In this document: positions 17,527 to 28,044 of the stretch, in pieces | Numbering within the stretch: position 1 is the stretch's first letter | Layout of the letters: every line of letters starts with the position of its first letter | Assembly: GCF_000708285.2 (NCBI RefSeq) | Contig: NZ_JAUG01000005.1 | Coordinates: forward strand, 1-64,000 | Direction: 5' to 3' | From: Pedobacter borealis DSM 19626 | GTDB lineage: Bacteria; Bacteroidota; Bacteroidia; Sphingobacteriales; Sphingobacteriaceae | DNA length: 64,000 nt | The notes under the pieces: model-generated | What the model was told of the DNA's origin: nothing | Databases searched by the model: none | What the model saw: only the letters and a program-made list of their open reading frames with translations | Translations under genes and position numbers: made by a program

Positions 17527-20500
17527 ATGGCATTAGGAGACGCACATGAGGGTTACAGTTATCAGGACCTATTGAATACTTATTTTATTTTGGATGACCT
17601 TGTAAAGCAACGGAATTCGGACTTTCTTGTCGATCTTAAGGAATACAAAGAGGATAGATTTGATGATCTGACTATTCGGTGCCAGGACGAGGTGTTTAAG
17701 AAACAAATTAAATATAGTAATGATCACAATGACCATAGGCTTAGTAAGGACGATATTGCAAATGATGGGAACTATCAACTTGCACTACATAGTCTCTTCG
17801 TTTCGTGGGCAACGAGTAGGAAAAAACCAAATGAGGTGAGACTCTGTTTAGCCTGGAGTCTGCCAGATTCAACTTTAATGGATCTTATGGAAACTGCCCC
17901 AAGTCGAAGCTCCTTTGAAAATTTCGATACGACTGTACTCCGCTTTAACATCGAAAAATTCTGGCCAGAGGGTGGAACCCCGGCCAAAGGCTGGAACAAG
18001 TTCAGGGGACAAAATTTAAATCGTACTCTATTCGCGGATTTTTTGGAAGTTTTCAGATTGGAACTCGAAATGCCCAAATTTACCGAGGACCTGCAAAATC
18101 CCGGACCACTTGAAAGGTTAGTTCTCGAAAAAGTCGATAGCTTAGGTATTGGCTATTTCCCTAATGACAGGTATTCAAAAGAAGAGTTTGTATGGGCGCT
18201 TATGGCCAAAGTGAGAAAACATCGTAGCTCTGGCTCCTCTTTGTCTACAAATGATATTTATAATCATTTTGGGATTAAAACAGACTATGGTGCTATCGAG
18301 CAAAGTTTTCCAGTTATAGGCTCACAGAATATTAGTACCGATTCGATTTACGAAATCTTGGTGTCTGAGTTAAGATCTTATCAGCTATTAGCAGTAACGG
18401 GGGAGCCCGGCATGGGCAAATCTTGGCTGATTGAAAATTTAAAGACATACCTTCAATGTAGAAACATACCATTGATCCGTCATTTGTGTTATACCGACCT
18501 TAGTGACAAGTATCAAACACAGCGAATTCTGCTAAATGTTTTTTATGGCAATCTAATTAATGAAATACTTGAACTCTTCCCCAATCTAAAGAGTAAAAAG
18601 CAGCGATTTTTCGCCAGTACATTAGACGAATTAAATTTGCTGTTGTCATCTATTGAGGAAGAAACAATTTTGGTGATAGATGGGCTTGATCATGTAGAGC
18701 GGATTTATGCCTCCCGTGGACTGGAGAGCGAGATCACGAAGTCTGAAATAGATATATTTGGTGCCATTGAAAAACTTCAACCGTCTCCCTATGTAAGAAT
18801 ACTCGTTATCGCTCAGCCTATGGCAAAGCTTTTAGGGCTAAGTGCTTTTAAACAGCTTAAATTACCCCCTTGGGAGATAGTACAGATTAAACAATATTTG
18901 AACAAAATTAACATCGAAGATTCATTGTTGTTACAAGGAGAGGAACTGTCGGTTTATTTAAAAAGAAAGACAAATGGAAATCCATTGTATTTACGTTACA
19001 TTTTAAAGGAAATTGAAGAACTAGGCCAGATAGATCTTCAAACGCTTGAAGCGATTCCCTCTTACGATAGTGGGCTTCAAGCATACTATAAATACCTATT
19101 GAATAAACTTAATCTTCGTGAACAGGTTCCGCGTATATTAAGCGGAGTAAATTTCACCCTCTCCCTTCAGGAACTAAAGGACATAACTGGAGATGGCGAT
19201 TATGTAGAAGAGTCTCTTTCTGCCTTATTACCTGTTATTAAACTCAACGTATCTCAGAATGGCTATAGTATCTACCATGAAAGCTTCCGCCGTTTTATAT
19301 TAGCTGAACTTGAAAGAAATAATATTTCAATAACAAAGAATATTTTTGAACCGGTCACTTCATGGATGGAATCAAATGGAGTGATTAACCATCCTAAAAG
19401 CTTCAGATATTATTTCCAGTTTGTCTTCGAAAACGGAAATCTCGAAAGACTTCTTCCATATTGCTCGAACGATTTTATTTACGATTCGGTTTTGGCAGGC
19501 CAATACTGGGATCTGATTAAGGACAATGTTGATTATATTTCAAAAGCCACTCTTCGAAAGGGGGCCTTATCCGACATATTCCTAGTTACTGAGCTAAATA
19601 AGGTTATGTCTACCACCGGCGACGCATTTGACGAAAACCTTTTGTGTTACCTAACGGCGATTGGTCACATGGATGGTTTCTATACAATTGCCGATTATCT
19701 TGTCTATGACGGCAAGCCAACTTTGGGCCTTAAGCAAGGGCTACAGGTATGCAAATTGTGCTTCGACAACAATGTGCGTGCGCCTTGGCAGATCTATTTG
19801 GATTATTACCAAGGTACAAAATTCGAAAATGCTGATGATGCATATGAGGTTTTTACGCTGGCTTTGTCCTATCATATCGAAAGCGAGAATCTAACTGCAA
19901 TTACACGCATTGGAGCAAAACTTGTGGAAAATGAGAACTCTGGATACGGAAATATTTTTCAACAGGTGTTAGAGAAATTTGACGACAACGATTTTGTGAT
20001 TCAGCTTTTGAAGGATGACAATACCATTAGAAATTTATATAATCAATATACGCCTTCCTTACCACCTCCACTCGAACTAGAAAGCCTTTGGATGAAATTG
20101 CAGGCATTTGACAGGGTGGACGATGAAAATCTAATAACTCTCGATGATTTTATACAGGGTGTTGCGAATAGCGAAGATGTGGTTTACAATTATTATATTG
20201 ATCAACTCAGTAATATTAACTGGTTTAATAACTGGCTAATTTTTTCTATTGAAATACAACGCCTTATACTCGAAGAAATTTCTGATCAAGCTAAAGTTCT
20301 CGATTGTTTCCATCTTTTAGCATGCGACACCGAGGCTTTTAAAGGAGCGCCACGGACAACCGACCTTTACGGGATACGTAGGTATATTTGGGAATCTATT
20401 GAAAAAGGTATAAGACTTGTAACCGATAGTAAAATCTGGCCGAGTATTGTTGATTGCCTTATAAAAGTTAGTGAAGGAACCTCTACGAGTTTGCAAAAAA

Positions 20501-23184
20501 GTCTTATGGGGCCGCTGACGACTGATAAACTGTTTGAGATGTTATTAGATCATTCAGGTAATACGAATCGGGCCTACATTGCGGAAAGTCTGGAAGAGTT
20601 ACTTGAACATAAGAAGCAATATCATCTTCATAGTTACATAGCAGAGTATTATTACCGCCTTGCTGTTTTATATACTCAAATAGACATCGTAAAATCTAAA
20701 GCACATTTGAGAAATGGCGTGAATTTTACGCTTGGGTATACTTTTCGCAGGGATATGGCAATTGAAGATTTGCTTGTATCAATCGAAAGTCTGCATCAAG
20801 TAGATATCGAGATGGGCTTAGAAAGTATTCAGAGAATTTTACCACTAGTAAATGCTGTCGTTAATCATACGGATGGGAAAAGCACTCAGCATTTTCCTGT
20901 GGATTGGTTTGAAAAGTTTAATAAAATAGATCCTGAACGTTCAGCTATTTATCTCCTAAATCAACTTGCATATGCCAGATTAGACTGGCGGTGGGAAGAT
21001 AGCCTTGCACATATGCTTGAATACATGGATGGAGACGTCGACCCCATTCTGGAAATGTATTTTACACGCACCTTCCCAGTATTGTCCTCACATAAATTCT
21101 TAGACTATAGTTTAGTGTTGCTCCACAAATTGTCTGAGCTTGATTGGCTAGCTGCCGAAAGGTATTTGGGGACAGTTTTTGAAAAATTTAAACCTGCATT
21201 TCGGAATAAAATCGACTTACTTCAGGCTAAGAATTTAAGGCTGGTGATCAACATGCTAGACTCAGAAAGCAGAATTGATCCGAAGCTCATTAAAGAACAA
21301 AAGCCATACACTAAATCGATTGAAAAAGATCATTCAATTGGTGCAAATATAAGAGAGCGAAAAGATTTTAGTGATATGGACCAAAGTGAACTATCAGATT
21401 ACTTCAGCAAGAAACTGATTCTGAACAATGAGTGGCAATCGATTTTTTATCTTTTTGAACAGATCAAAAATCAACCAGAACAGCATAGACCCCTTATTGA
21501 AGCATTTTTCAGTGATAATTACCGATTTGATGGAAGACCCAGGGAACTTGAAGAAATATTTCATGATGGTGAACAAATGGAGGAGTACTACAGAATGATG
21601 AGCTTTATGAATGATATAAGTGGCTACTTTGACGCTCTCGTCAATAAAGAAGCATTTATTGTAGCCTATAGACAAGATGACAAGGCAGCTGTTTCGATAC
21701 TAAGAGAAAAGATGGAAACGGCCTTTGATAGCGGGTATCCTAAATGCTTCTCAGGAAACCTTTTTAATGCGTTTTCGGTTGTCGGAATAGAACCAGATAT
21801 TCTCAAAACCTCATGGTTACACATTTTTGATTCAATGAGCAGGCGACTGCCAGATACGACTCCAATTAATTGGCAAGAGGAGCTGGAGTTACCCTTTGAG
21901 ATGACTAGAGAAGAAGTATTATTTTGTATACTATTAACACGTTTTAAAGCAGGTACTACAGAACGGTTTCAATGGGCACTATCTGGATTAGTAGGTATAC
22001 TTTATACGGATGAAAACAAACTGATTAAACCTTTCTGTTGGTTTTTTACTCAATGGAAGAATTTTAAACCTAGCATTCAACTTACCATTCTCCAGTTAAT
22101 CTATGACTATAACTTGAACAATAAAGGATATGGTGAAAAATTTAAAGAATATCTGATAGTTTTATATCCAACCAGAAGGTTTCTATTGGATGTTATGATA
22201 GAAGAGATTCTTGATTTACCCCTACGGAAGCTGGTTGCACTACCACCTAAAATGAGATACAGGCCGATGTCAGAGGCTGAATTCAATTTTTTTAGGTCTC
22301 GAAATCATAGACACATTAGAATGGAATCTTATTTTGTGGAGCTTGCGCCTGCATTTGAAAAAGCAAAAAACGAATTTGAAAAGCAACTTAATGAAACTGA
22401 AGATCTTGCTTTATATGCTAATAGAATGTATGAGAGAACTACGAGCAATATTTATTTCGCTGACCATATTCTCGATTCTATTAATACAGAACTCTATGAA
22501 GATCTATACAACAGCCTACTTAAAACGTCTGAACGACGCTCTGTAATCAGAGAAATGAAGCTCATGTTAAAGGGGATAGTTGCCTACTGCGAATCGATCT
22601 GTAGTAGGGATAATTCTCTAACAAAACCATCGCAGATTTCTGAGAAATATAATACATCGGCACCGAGCAGTAAAAATGGTTGGATACGTTTGGCACATTA
22701 TGAATTGGAATTAATCGAGAATCAGCGGTTTAAATTGAGCGAGATAAAACTTTTTGCGGCCGTACAGTTCACAGCTCTCGATTGTGTGGAATTTCCATTT
22801 TCTACATATCTCCAACCAGTCGAGTCGATTTTCGATAATAAAACCCCTTTTAATGAGGAGCAAACTATGATGTTTTTCCAAAAAGAATCAGATGGTTTGG
22901 AGGACTACGTATTATTATGGGTGCATTCTAAACTAGTTGATCACTTAAAACTTACGGTTCAGCCTTTTAATAAAGGTCTTTATGCCATTGATAAAAAAGG
23001 AGATGTTGGATTAAAGTTTAATGCCTGGAAATCAGATTATCTGGCACTCGGGGCAACTGATAGGTTAAGTGACGAAATTCCAAAGTTAAGCGGTGGCGAA
23101 TTACTTATTCGAGAAGATCTCTATCAAAAAATAGTTGCATGGATAGGGATGCCGGGTAAATATTTTACCTACAAGATCTCATAG
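17527..23184 (+). CDS. Very large STAND/NACHT-like NTPase with N-terminal nuclease-like domain
   Basis: An 1885-residue protein starting at ATG 17527. Residues 1-200 look like the Cap4/DUF4297-type nuclease: GYSYQDLLNTYFILDDL, an acidic pair in DRFDDLTI (Asp46/Asp47) and KKQIKYS (Gln60, Lys62). The P-loop is GEPGMGKSW (292-300) and the Walker B is ILVIDGLDHV (381-390), followed by a winged-helix-like segment (YSIYHESFRRFIL). About 1300 residues of helical repeat-like sequence make up the rest, expected to recognise a trigger. It is the second gene after the GHKL-DUF3883 gene. It shares architecture with the STAND protein at 1884-6599 but little visible sequence. Expected outcome on activation is DNA cleavage and growth arrest; this is inference from family logic. 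Confidence 0.78.
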   Translation: MALGDAHEGYSYQDLLNTYFILDDLVKQRNSDFLVDLKEYKEDRFDDLTIRCQDEVFKKQIKYSNDHNDHRLSKDDIANDGNYQLALHSLFVSWATSRKKPNEVRLCLAWSLPDSTLMDLMETAPSRSSFENFDTTVLRFNIEKFWPEGGTPAKGWNKFRGQNLNRTLFADFLEVFRLELEMPKFTEDLQNPGPLERLVLEKVDSLGIGYFPNDRYSKEEFVWALMAKVRKHRSSGSSLSTNDIYNHFGIKTDYGAIEQSFPVIGSQNISTDSIYEILVSELRSYQLLAVTGEPGMGKSWLIENLKTYLQCRNIPLIRHLCYTDLSDKYQTQRILLNVFYGNLINEILELFPNLKSKKQRFFASTLDELNLLLSSIEEETILVIDGLDHVERIYASRGLESEITKSEIDIFGAIEKLQPSPYVRILVIAQPMAKLLGLSAFKQLKLPPWEIVQIKQYLNKINIEDSLLLQGEELSVYLKRKTNGNPLYLRYILKEIEELGQIDLQTLEAIPSYDSGLQAYYKYLLNKLNLREQVPRILSGVNFTLSLQELKDITGDGDYVEESLSALLPVIKLNVSQNGYSIYHESFRRFILAELERNNISITKNIFEPVTSWMESNGVINHPKSFRYYFQFVFENGNLERLLPYCSNDFIYDSVLAGQYWDLIKDNVDYISKATLRKGALSDIFLVTELNKVMSTTGDAFDENLLCYLTAIGHMDGFYTIADYLVYDGKPTLGLKQGLQVCKLCFDNNVRAPWQIYLDYYQGTKFENADDAYEVFTLALSYHIESENLTAITRIGAKLVENENSGYGNIFQQVLEKFDDNDFVIQLLKDDNTIRNLYNQYTPSLPPPLELESLWMKLQAFDRVDDENLITLDDFIQGVANSEDVVYNYYIDQLSNINWFNNWLIFSIEIQRLILEEISDQAKVLDCFHLLACDTEAFKGAPRTTDLYGIRRYIWESIEKGIRLVTDSKIWPSIVDCLIKVSEGTSTSLQKSLMGPLTTDKLFEMLLDHSGNTNRAYIAESLEELLEHKKQYHLHSYIAEYYYRLAVLYTQIDIVKSKAHLRNGVNFTLGYTFRRDMAIEDLLVSIESLHQVDIEMGLESIQRILPLVNAVVNHTDGKSTQHFPVDWFEKFNKIDPERSAIYLLNQLAYARLDWRWEDSLAHMLEYMDGDVDPILEMYFTRTFPVLSSHKFLDYSLVLLHKLSELDWLAAERYLGTVFEKFKPAFRNKIDLLQAKNLRLVINMLDSESRIDPKLIKEQKPYTKSIEKDHSIGANIRERKDFSDMDQSELSDYFSKKLILNNEWQSIFYLFEQIKNQPEQHRPLIEAFFSDNYRFDGRPRELEEIFHDGEQMEEYYRMMSFMNDISGYFDALVNKEAFIVAYRQDDKAAVSILREKMETAFDSGYPKCFSGNLFNAFSVVGIEPDILKTSWLHIFDSMSRRLPDTTPINWQEELELPFEMTREEVLFCILLTRFKAGTTERFQWALSGLVGILYTDENKLIKPFCWFFTQWKNFKPSIQLTILQLIYDYNLNNKGYGEKFKEYLIVLYPTRRFLLDVMIEEILDLPLRKLVALPPKMRYRPMSEAEFNFFRSRNHRHIRMESYFVELAPAFEKAKNEFEKQLNETEDLALYANRMYERTTSNIYFADHILDSINTELYEDLYNSLLKTSERRSVIREMKLMLKGIVAYCESICSRDNSLTKPSQISEKYNTSAPSSKNGWIRLAHYELELIENQRFKLSEIKLFAAVQFTALDCVEFPFSTYLQPVESIFDNKTPFNEEQTMMFFQKESDGLEDYVLLWVHSKLVDHLKLTVQPFNKGLYAIDKKGDVGLKFNAWKSDYLALGATDRLSDEIPKLSGGELLIREDLYQKIVAWIGMPGKYFTYKIS

Positions 23185-23241
23185 ATAATTTGTAGCCGCT
23201 ACGTAGCTTCTGGGATTAATTTTTCCAAGTTGACTAATTCG

Positions 23242-23286
23242 AAAAGCTGAAAATTACTGTTTGTAAATCGGTAATTTTCAGCTTTT
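23242..23286. terminator. Bidirectional terminator between the STAND gene and dnaE2
   Basis: A perfect 16-base stem (AAAAGCTGAAAATTAC with its complement) around a 13-base loop, flanked by A-run and T-run. It lies between converging genes and would stop transcripts from both sides. Confidence 0.85.
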
Positions 23287-23302
23287 GATAATACAGTGTG
23301 TA

Positions 23303-26300
23303 TTATTTAAAATTTCTTCCTTCTGGGAAAAGTTCAGTCTGTATTACTTTCTTTACTTTTGATTTGGCGCTAGAATTGCGGAAAGGTTCTCCGTTATTTT
23401 CATCCGCACGCGATAGAGTGAGTAAATCGGCTTCCTGATCTGTAACAGTCAATTCCTGCAATAAACAGGATAAATTAAAACAACGCTTTACAACAACGTG
23501 TGTAACCTCTCCCTCCCTCTGCAGTTGGCCCTCTACCATAAGTAGTCTCGATCTTATTATTTCCTTTCTGTAGCGGTCGAAGAGCTTTTTAAACACAACC
23601 AGATTAGCCACCCCGGTTTCATCCTCTATGGTAATGAAACAGATCCCTGATGCTGTGCCCGGTCTTTGGCGGACCAATACCAGACCGGAAACTCGTACCA
23701 GCGTTCCATCCGGCCAAAGTGCCAGTTCCTTATTTGTAAGCACATGGCGATTGAACAATTCCTGGCGTACAAAACTTACCGGATGTGCCTTTAGAGATAG
23801 CGCAGTGCTGCCATAATCCTGAACCACATGCTCAGACAGCGACATTTTGGGTAGCTGGATATTCTGCTCTTCTGTGTGGTTTATTTCATGACCTTCAAAT
23901 AACCCAATAGGACGGTCAGCAAGAGCGGTAACTTGCCACAATGCCTGTCTTCGATCCATGCCCATAGACCGGAAGGCATCTGCATCTGCGAGTTTTTCAA
24001 GCGTAGCTAAAGATACACCTGCTTCCATTAATGTATACATGTGGTTGTAGGGGTTGTTCCTTTGTTCTATCAGCAGTATTATCTCCTCTTCCCGCACACC
24101 GCTGATCTGACGGAAGCCCAATCGCATAGCGCAGTATTTACCGGATTTTTCTTCCAATATATTATCCCACATCGAAAGGTTGACATCAACCGAACGTACT
24201 TCAACACCATGCTTTCTCGCATCGATAACGATCTGTGCGGGCTGGTAAAATCCCATTGGCATGCTGTTCAACAATCCGGCAGCAAATACATCAGGGTAAT
24301 AACACTTCAGCCACGAGGAGATGTAAACTAGCAACGCAAAGGAAGCCGCATGGCTTTCGGGGAAGCCATACCCCTCAAAGCCTTGTAGCTGCTTGAATAC
24401 CCGTCTTGAAAAATCTTCTTCATAACCACGGGCCACCATGCCATCTACAAGTTTCTTTTCATACAGGTGCAGCTTACCGTTGGCTTTGAAAGATGCCATA
24501 CTGCGCCGCAGTTGATCGGCCTCACCTGGGGTAAAGCCGGCAGCAACAATGGCGATCTCCATGGCCTGCTCTTGGAAAAGTGGAACCCCCAGCGTTCTAC
24601 CCAGTATTTCTTCGAGTTCTTTGGAAGGGTAGTCTACCAGTTCTTCTCCGTTTCTACGGCGCAAGTATGGATGTACCATATCGCCCTGGATCGGGCCAGG
24701 CCGTACAATAGCAACTTCGATCACCAGGTCATAAAAACATTTCGGACGCAAGCGGGGCAGCATGGACATCTGCGCCCTGCTCTCGATCTGGAAAACACCT
24801 ATGGTGTCGGCATGGCTAACCATCTCATATACATTCGGATCATCTTGGGGAATATTGGCTAATGTTAAATCAAGGCCATAGTGTTGCTTAGCCAGATCAA
24901 AGCCCTTTCGGATCATGGTGAGCATCCCCAGCGCCAATACATCTACCTTCAAAATACCCAAAGCTTCCAGATCGTCCTTATTCCATTCCAACTGAGTCCT
25001 GTTTTCCATCCTCGCGTTGAGTACAGGGCAAATATCAGAAAGCAGATTGTCGGTGATCACGAAGCCACCTGTGTGTTGCCCCAGCTGACGTGGGAGCCCA
25101 ACATATTGCTGCGTTAAGTTCAGCACTTTTAACAGGTGTGGGTCTTTTGGATCAAAACCTTCACTGGAACCTGTTTTGCCTTCCAGCCACTCCGGTGTCA
25201 GCTCATAGCCGGACTTCGACAACCGGTCCACCGCATCTACAGACAGGCCCATTGCCTTACCCACATCACGCACCGCGCCCTTCCAATGCACCTGGGTAAC
25301 GGTGGCAACAATGGCAGCATGTTCCCGCCCATAGTCCTCATAGATGTATTGGATAATTTCCTCGCGGCGCTCATGCTCAAAGTCGACATCGATATCAGGC
25401 CACTCCTCGCGGGCATCGGACATAAACCGGGAAAACAACAAGCGCGATTTCATGGGATCAACAGCAGTGATGGATAAACAATAGCAGACAGTTGAATTGG
25501 CAGCTGAGCCTCGCCCCTGGTAAAGAATACCAAGTTCCTGTGCCTTTTGGGTATATTTATAAACCCGCAAAAAATAAGGGGCCAGCTTACGCCGCTCTAT
25601 AAAATCAAGTTCAAATTCTAGTTGCTTTTGGATCTTTACAGGTATTGCTGCTCCATAGCGGCCATGTGCGCCTTCGAAGGTGAATTTTATTAAACGCTGC
25701 TGTGGTGCAAGCCCGTCAATGATCTTTTCTTCCGGTTCAATATATTTCAGGCTGTCAAGTGAAAAGGTGCAGGCCACTGCGATTTCCTGGGTGCGCCTGA
25801 TCGCGTCCGGGTACTGGCGGAACAGCCGTTCCATTTCCTGCGCAGGTTTCAGGTACCGCTCTGCGTTCTGATGCAATAGATAACCGGCATTGTATATTGT
25901 ACGTTTCTCTCGCACGCAGGTTACAATATCCTGCAGTTCCCGCCGCTCATGGCTATGAAAGTATACGTCATTGGTGGCTACCATCGGTGCACCTATTTCG
26001 TCTGCTAATCCAGAGATACGGAATAATTTTTTTGCATCATCACCTTTATAGGAAAAACAGGCACCCAGGTATAAATTCGACCCAAACACGCTCTTGTATT
26101 CTTTGATGGCGGATTTGAAGGCAGGATCAAAATCAAACTCATTGTTTAGTTTTCCCGGAGGTGCTGTTATAAATTTAATGCCTGCACAATAACGAAAAAC
26201 GTCTGCTTTGTATATTTCGCAGCTGCCCTTTTCTGTCCGTAGGTTACCCTGAGTGAGTATGGCTGAAAGATTACTGTAGGCCTGCTGATCTGTTGGATAC

Positions 26301-26530
26301 GCCAGAATACTCGGGCCGTCAACAAGATCCAGCCTGCAGGCAACAATGATGCGTATGCCGGCTGCTTTTGCTGCAATATGCGCCCGTACAATGCCTGCAA
26401 GGGTATTGTGATCCGTAATTGCAACGGTCGTATAGCCAAGTGCTACAGCTTGCTCTACCATTTCTTCAGGATGCGAGCCACCCCTTAAAAAACTGAAATT
26501 TGTGGTAACCTGTAATTCTGTATAACTCAT
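23303..26530 (-). CDS. dnaE2: Error-prone DNA polymerase III alpha subunit
   Basis: A 1075-residue C-family polymerase, the usual length for DnaE2. The PHP domain opens the protein (TTNFSFLRGGSHPEEM, then ITDHNTLAG). The catalytic aspartates are in WPDIDVDFEHER and in LKVDVLALGML. A late OB-fold stretch (LVRVSGLVLVRQRPGTA) matches alpha subunits. It is last in the operon imuA-imuB-dnaE2, 16 bases after imuB, the arrangement of the damage-induced mutagenesis cassette in which DnaE2 copies past lesions with help of ImuB. Its regulator is probably the divergent S24 protein. Confidence 0.95.
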   Translation of the reverse strand: MSYTELQVTTNFSFLRGGSHPEEMVEQAVALGYTTVAITDHNTLAGIVRAHIAAKAAGIRIIVACRLDLVDGPSILAYPTDQQAYSNLSAILTQGNLRTEKGSCEIYKADVFRYCAGIKFITAPPGKLNNEFDFDPAFKSAIKEYKSVFGSNLYLGACFSYKGDDAKKLFRISGLADEIGAPMVATNDVYFHSHERRELQDIVTCVREKRTIYNAGYLLHQNAERYLKPAQEMERLFRQYPDAIRRTQEIAVACTFSLDSLKYIEPEEKIIDGLAPQQRLIKFTFEGAHGRYGAAIPVKIQKQLEFELDFIERRKLAPYFLRVYKYTQKAQELGILYQGRGSAANSTVCYCLSITAVDPMKSRLLFSRFMSDAREEWPDIDVDFEHERREEIIQYIYEDYGREHAAIVATVTQVHWKGAVRDVGKAMGLSVDAVDRLSKSGYELTPEWLEGKTGSSEGFDPKDPHLLKVLNLTQQYVGLPRQLGQHTGGFVITDNLLSDICPVLNARMENRTQLEWNKDDLEALGILKVDVLALGMLTMIRKGFDLAKQHYGLDLTLANIPQDDPNVYEMVSHADTIGVFQIESRAQMSMLPRLRPKCFYDLVIEVAIVRPGPIQGDMVHPYLRRRNGEELVDYPSKELEEILGRTLGVPLFQEQAMEIAIVAAGFTPGEADQLRRSMASFKANGKLHLYEKKLVDGMVARGYEEDFSRRVFKQLQGFEGYGFPESHAASFALLVYISSWLKCYYPDVFAAGLLNSMPMGFYQPAQIVIDARKHGVEVRSVDVNLSMWDNILEEKSGKYCAMRLGFRQISGVREEEIILLIEQRNNPYNHMYTLMEAGVSLATLEKLADADAFRSMGMDRRQALWQVTALADRPIGLFEGHEINHTEEQNIQLPKMSLSEHVVQDYGSTALSLKAHPVSFVRQELFNRHVLTNKELALWPDGTLVRVSGLVLVRQRPGTASGICFITIEDETGVANLVVFKKLFDRYRKEIIRSRLLMVEGQLQREGEVTHVVVKRCFNLSCLLQELTVTDQEADLLTLSRADENNGEPFRNSSAKSKVKKVIQTELFPEGRNFK

Positions 26531-26546
26531 ACATCCTCCCTTTCAT

Positions 26547-28043
26547 TTATGCAAAAAATCCGTGTATAAACCATTCCGGTTCGTGATCATCGTACCGGCC
26601 TGAACGGAATACCCAATAACGAGCGCCCTGCTCATCTTCGACCCTATAATAATCCCGGACCAGTCCTTGTTCAATCCACCATTCCCGTTCGATACGTTCT
26701 GGTCCATCTGCCTTCCTGATCTTATGGATCTGGTCTTTATAAATAAACAACATTGGCGGATAATCCGGTATGGGTGAGGTAACCTGGATACGCTCCGGTT
26801 TAGGCAAAAGGCATACCGGCCTTGGTTGATCATCCGGCCAGGCAATCGCTGGCTTTTCCTGTAAACATGAAGCCTCCCGGATAGAACGCTCCGGCCAGTA
26901 ATGCTCGTCCGGCAGGTAACGGTGTATAGCAGCAATGCCGAATCTGCCGGCTATCCTGTCCAACAGCCCTGCAATAGCAGTATGTTCCTGATTGCTAACC
27001 GCCCATAGGCTTTCCTGCTGAACGGAAAGGTCTTCCACTACCGGAGCTTCCAAAATGAAGAGTTCTATGCCCAATGCTGGTCTGATGGTTGATATCTTAA
27101 GCTGGAATAATTTAAACAGGTGTTCTATATTTCTGACTGGCTGATTGGTACCTATTTCGATCTGCTGCACTTCTCCGTCAATCCTGTAGCCCCTGAATAA
27201 AGATTTTCTCAGTCCTTTGCCCTCCCGGAACATGCGTTGACAAAGGGTTTCCAATAAATGGCGTAATGCGATCTCTATGCCCGTAGCTGTTCGTATCGGC
27301 TCCAGGCACGGCAAGCGTTCCTGAAAAGGCACGACGGGCTGTACCGGATCAATTTGTTCCGGAGCTGTTCCCAAGGCCTGGTCTAACCTGGCTAACAGAT
27401 CAGTACCGAAGCGCCTGCGCAACGCCGTGCGCGGCATATTGATAAAACTGGCTATCCGGTAAAGACCAAGTTTCTGCAACCGGGCCAACACTCCGGATTC
27501 CAGGCGCAGTGCTGCCGGTGGTAATTGTAAAATTGCATCGGCATGCATGCCCGGCGGGGTAATGGGGCTGATCTGCCCAAACCGGGATATGGCCCAGGAA
27601 GAACCTACGGTGTCTGCCACCGCAGCACGGACCTCATAGCCTGCCGATCGAAGCCTGGTCTGTATCTCTTTGAGGTAAGGCGATTCTCCTCCCCAAAGGT
27701 GGGCGCAGCCGCTGATATCCAGGATTAGGCCATCCGGTAGATCTATTGCCACAACTGGGGTATAGCGCAGACACCATTCTGCTAATGCTCGCAATAATTT
27801 TTCGGCCCTTAATGGATTATCGTCTAATACTTCCACGTTCGGAAATATGGCCCTAGTATCGGCTACAACCATGCCCGGTTCTATTCCTTTAGCGCTGGCT
27901 GCACCACTGCATGCCTTAACTACCATACGTCCGCGTTCCGCCGCCGCAAGCACGAAAGGCTTTCCTTTCAGCTCAGGTCTACGGATAGCAAGCTGATCCG
28001 CCGTTAAATGACGGAACCATATGGTTAAATAACGCCTGGACAT
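26547..28043 (-). CDS. imuB: ImuB, Y-family polymerase-like mutagenesis factor
   Basis: The start is taken at ATG 28043 (MSRRYLTIWFRH), which follows the imuA stop by one base; the longer frame upstream would lie inside imuA. The protein has about 498 residues. It has the Y-family palm region without the full acidic triad: PFVLAAAERGRMVV, then VVAIDLPDGLILDISGCAHLWGG. A little-finger-like region follows, and the C-terminus is ImuB-typical (REWWIEQGLVRDYYRVEDEQGARYWVFR is the region around 26600-26700). ImuB is known as a catalytically inactive adaptor linking DnaE2 to the sliding clamp. Middle gene of the cassette. Confidence 0.93.
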   Translation of the reverse strand: MSRRYLTIWFRHLTADQLAIRRPELKGKPFVLAAAERGRMVVKACSGAASAKGIEPGMVVADTRAIFPNVEVLDDNPLRAEKLLRALAEWCLRYTPVVAIDLPDGLILDISGCAHLWGGESPYLKEIQTRLRSAGYEVRAAVADTVGSSWAISRFGQISPITPPGMHADAILQLPPAALRLESGVLARLQKLGLYRIASFINMPRTALRRRFGTDLLARLDQALGTAPEQIDPVQPVVPFQERLPCLEPIRTATGIEIALRHLLETLCQRMFREGKGLRKSLFRGYRIDGEVQQIEIGTNQPVRNIEHLFKLFQLKISTIRPALGIELFILEAPVVEDLSVQQESLWAVSNQEHTAIAGLLDRIAGRFGIAAIHRYLPDEHYWPERSIREASCLQEKPAIAWPDDQPRPVCLLPKPERIQVTSPIPDYPPMLFIYKDQIHKIRKADGPERIEREWWIEQGLVRDYYRVEDEQGARYWVFRSGRYDDHEPEWFIHGFFA

Positions 28044-28044
28044 A

